From NCBI GenBank assembly GCA_029204225.1, contig CM055114.1:18938773-18958772 (forward strand): a stretch of DNA of 20,000 bases, in the 5' to 3' direction. Both the position numbers and the translations under genes were made by a program. The stretch comes from Diphasiastrum complanatum (taxonomy: Eukaryota; Streptophyta; Lycopodiopsida; Lycopodiales; Lycopodiaceae). The notes below the pieces were generated by a model. That model worked only from the letters and a program-made list of their open reading frames with translations, had not been told where the DNA came from and did no database searches. Of the stretch, positions 16,962 to 20,000 are shown piece by piece (the first letter of the stretch is position 1; every line of letters begins with the position of its first letter).

Positions 16962-18079
16962 CTGAAACTGCTATTTCCAACCCTCATCCCAAGGAGAGAA
17001 ATAACATGTTTTCCAAAGTGTATTGGAAAGAAGAGAAGATGGGAGAAGAGGAGAGGGAGTGAGATCTGAGATCCATCAATAAATCTAGTATCTACTAGTA
17101 GGATGTTAATACTAACATCAGTGAGGAGTCGGAACTCAGGAGACAACGACATTCGGGGGACTTAAAAGAGAGTATATTGTTGTTTTGTAGTTTGTAAACG
17201 AACCCTCAAAGGCCTTCAATCTAGTGTCAATAAATCCAGTGTCCAAAGTCTACAATGATTCAATGTGATTTTACTACATCTTTGCTCTATGGCTATCAAA
17301 CCTGATTTTGCTGGCTGATGAAATTTTTTGACAGTAATCTCTTTTGGAAGCATTATGAAACATTTTCTCAGATTCGATGGGTGTTCAAGTACGATGGCAA
17401 AAATCAGTTGTGAAAAATCTATGATGGTTTTTGAAAATTCATCGGTGGCAAAGCTATTTGTTCAGACGTGAGCACTTCTCAAGTAAGCTAGAAAAATTGA
17501 ACTTGGTATAGCTTTGCACCTTCATGTCAAGATTTTGACTAGTCACATAGTTATTATTTTTCAAACTGGAGCTTGGATTTTTTCTAAGTGACCACCAAAG
17601 TTGATCAGTGCTCGGATTTGGTGGTTAAACATTAGTTGATATGAAATATCTATGGTGGTTTGATAAAAATTCATTGGTGACAAGGCTCTTTGTTCCATCA
17701 CAAGCATTGGTCAAGTAGGTTGCAGTGATATTTCAAATATGTTCAATGGTGTCCAAACTCTACAAAGTGATTGACAATAGATTAATCTTTTCACATCTCT
17801 TCAGTTTCACATCAAATGGAAGATAAATCCATACATTTATTTAAAATATTCTTTGAAGATATTAACACTTTATTCACAAGAAATTAGGACCCATTAAGCT
17901 TCATGAAACCACCATCAAGAAAGCATAAGAAAAAACTTCCATTCTAACAAAGAAGGAAGAGAGTCTTCCTCTGGGATTTTGATCTCTTCCATTACTCTGC
18001 TTCTACCTATATAGCATATACAGTCTGGCAACATCATCTGGGCACACCAAGTGAGGAGCAAGGTCCTAAGGCAACATTG
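16962..18079. other. Stretch without recognisable genes
   Basis: AT-rich, with short open frames only and none with coding character I recognise. The one structure is a diverged repeat of about 87 bp at 17406-17492 and 17632-17718. Both copies read roughly GAAAAATCTATGRTGGTTT, then ATTCATYGGTGRCAA and TCAAGTARG. Confidence 0.4.
17406..17718 (+). repeat. Diverged direct repeat, about 226 bp apart
   Basis: Two copies of about 87 bp (17406-17492; 17632-17718) share AATCTATG-TGGTTT, AAAATTCAT-GGTG-CAA and TTTGTTC...CAAGTA. Not coding as far as I can see. Confidence 0.5.
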
Positions 18080-19044
18080 AAATGAAGAAGAAATATCAAT
18101 CGAAGAAAAAGGAGGGCGTTGGAGAACGACAAACCTTTGGAGCCAATACCTTCAAAATGCTCTCGTGAATGGGTTTTTGATACGATGCTAAAAGCATCCG
18201 AAAACAAAGAAGGGGTGACTGAATTAGAATGGGAATTTGTTCGTGGATTGGATGGAAGATTAGTGGAGTATTGTTTTTGTGAAGTTTTGTTTTTGTACTA
18301 CTCAATATATGAATAGTATTTCTAACACATTTGTTTTTTTTGTGTTTTATGTACATCATACACTGCCATGTGGGCATATGGACACCATTACCGTGTTGAG
18401 AGAGTTGACAACAAGTGACGTACATATGATTGTGGTATAATGGCCAACTTTCAACAAGAGAGTCATTCTAGTGCGGGACGAACTCTCATGACACTTTAGT
18501 ATTGCCACAACATTGCGAACAAGTGAGACTCTAAAATTTCAATGTCATTAATATTCACAATCCAATTATTTATGTATCAATCTTATAAGACTAACTTAAT
18601 TTTCTTTAATTCTTTGGCAGATTATATTCCATTCAGATCGAATAGACCCAAGATGGTGATATGTGATCCAACTTAATGCAAGAAAATGACGTGTTTGAAG
18701 GAAAAGATATTGTTGAATTAGATACACATGACGAACTACCACCCAATTTTGGCGACGTTTTGGAAGAACCTGAACCACTCATCCAAACTCCAAATGATGG
18801 GAGAAGAAGATACAAATGGAAATGTTGAGATTCCTACGATCGTACAAGACTAAATTGGGAGTAATGTGAGGCCCCCACGTTTGGATGAGATAGAATTAGA
18901 AGAAGACGAGATTGAATATGAGGGTAGCTCATATCATCAAAGAGACACGATAAAAAATTTACGATTATATCTAGACCTAGATTCAGATGAGTGTCAAGAC
19001 TTGTGTGATGACGAAAATGATGTAAATGATGACAATGATATATG
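18080..19044 (+). pseudogene. Remnant of C-terminal part of a CACTA (En/Spm)-like transposase
   Basis: Fragments follow the order expected in the C-terminal half of plant CACTA transposase proteins. At 18119-18270: CSREWVFDTMLKASENKEGV then ELEWEFVRGLDGRLVEY, like the block before VNG. At about 18358-18420: AYGHHYRVERVDNK, a TGA, RTYDCGIMANFQQE, like the tDSG(V/I) block. After an acceptor TTTGGCAG (18618-18620): IDPRW, TGA, YVIQLNAR, like the DPxxxxWxVV strand. Acidic frames follow to 19044 (LPPNFGDVLEEPEP; RLDEIELEEDEIEYEG). Several stops and at least two frameshifts. No CACTA terminal repeat was seen. Family call by eye. Confidence 0.5.
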
Positions 19045-19785
<741 letters not shown>

Positions 19786-19834
19786 TTAAATTCAAAATGC
19801 AAAACACAACACATACACACTTCCTCCCTCCTAC

Positions 19835-19849
19835 CTCTCTCTCTCTCTC
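19835..19849. repeat. Short (CT)n tract
   Basis: About seven CT units followed by TCATCTTAAATT, the same flank as after the first CT tract. Confidence 0.9.
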
Positions 19850-19930
19850 ATCTTAAATTTTAAATCAATGCAAAATGTTAAACACAAACACACACACAAA
19901 ATCTATTCATCTACTACCCTAAATCTTAAT

Positions 19931-19934
<4 letters not shown>

Positions 19935-20000
<66 letters not shown>
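19935..20000. repeat. (CT)n microsatellite running off the window
   Basis: At least 33 CT dinucleotides to the window end. It is preceded by CATCTACTACCCTAAATC, a near repeat of the flank at 19645-19669. Confidence 0.97.

Noticed and set aside
16943-17152. 69-codon minus-strand open frame
   Set aside because: No motif, no splice context, and its end overlaps the 11-bp inverted repeat; chance frame.

Overview
The window looks like repeat-rich, AT-rich nuclear DNA of a land plant. The evidence is GT-AG introns of about 65-330 bp with pyrimidine-rich acceptors, a Ty1/Copia element primed by initiator-Met tRNA, a tRNA-derived SINE, a CACTA-like remnant, plant-type FCP1-domain and histone-fold remnants, and long microsatellites. 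I cannot name the species. Nearly every gene-like piece is broken or truncated.

Layout. 1-1284: exons of an unrecognised plus-strand gene. 1573-2515: an unrecognised four-exon minus-strand gene whose frame survives splicing. 2623-3232: an isolated copy of a palindrome-bearing repeat. 3238-6124: two plus-strand gene remnants, each behind a similar TATA-containing leader. The first is a CENH3-like histone-fold pseudogene with a C-terminal extension; the second is an acidic unrecognised gene with an intron. 6159-6289: a 67-bp tandem duplication. 6467-7701: a minus-strand transposase-like pseudogene, cut by an 85-bp SINE. 7813-9570 plus 13513-13526: a minus-strand FCP1-like phosphatase pseudogene, one exon of which is split by a 3.9-kb Copia-type element (9571-13512). 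13754 to about 16960: a degenerate tandem array of 0.65-0.9-kb units carrying a 21-bp palindrome with arms AACTCGAACC and GGTTCGAGTT. 18080-19044: remnant of the C-terminal part of a CACTA-like transposase. 19678-20000: AC and CT microsatellites.

The genes do not form a working system. The most unusual structures are the palindromic repeat family in two places, the six alternately oriented copies of a short leader motif upstream of the two remnants at 3598 and 4610, and the histone-fold protein with a fused tail. Family assignments come from reading translations by eye. No database search was run.
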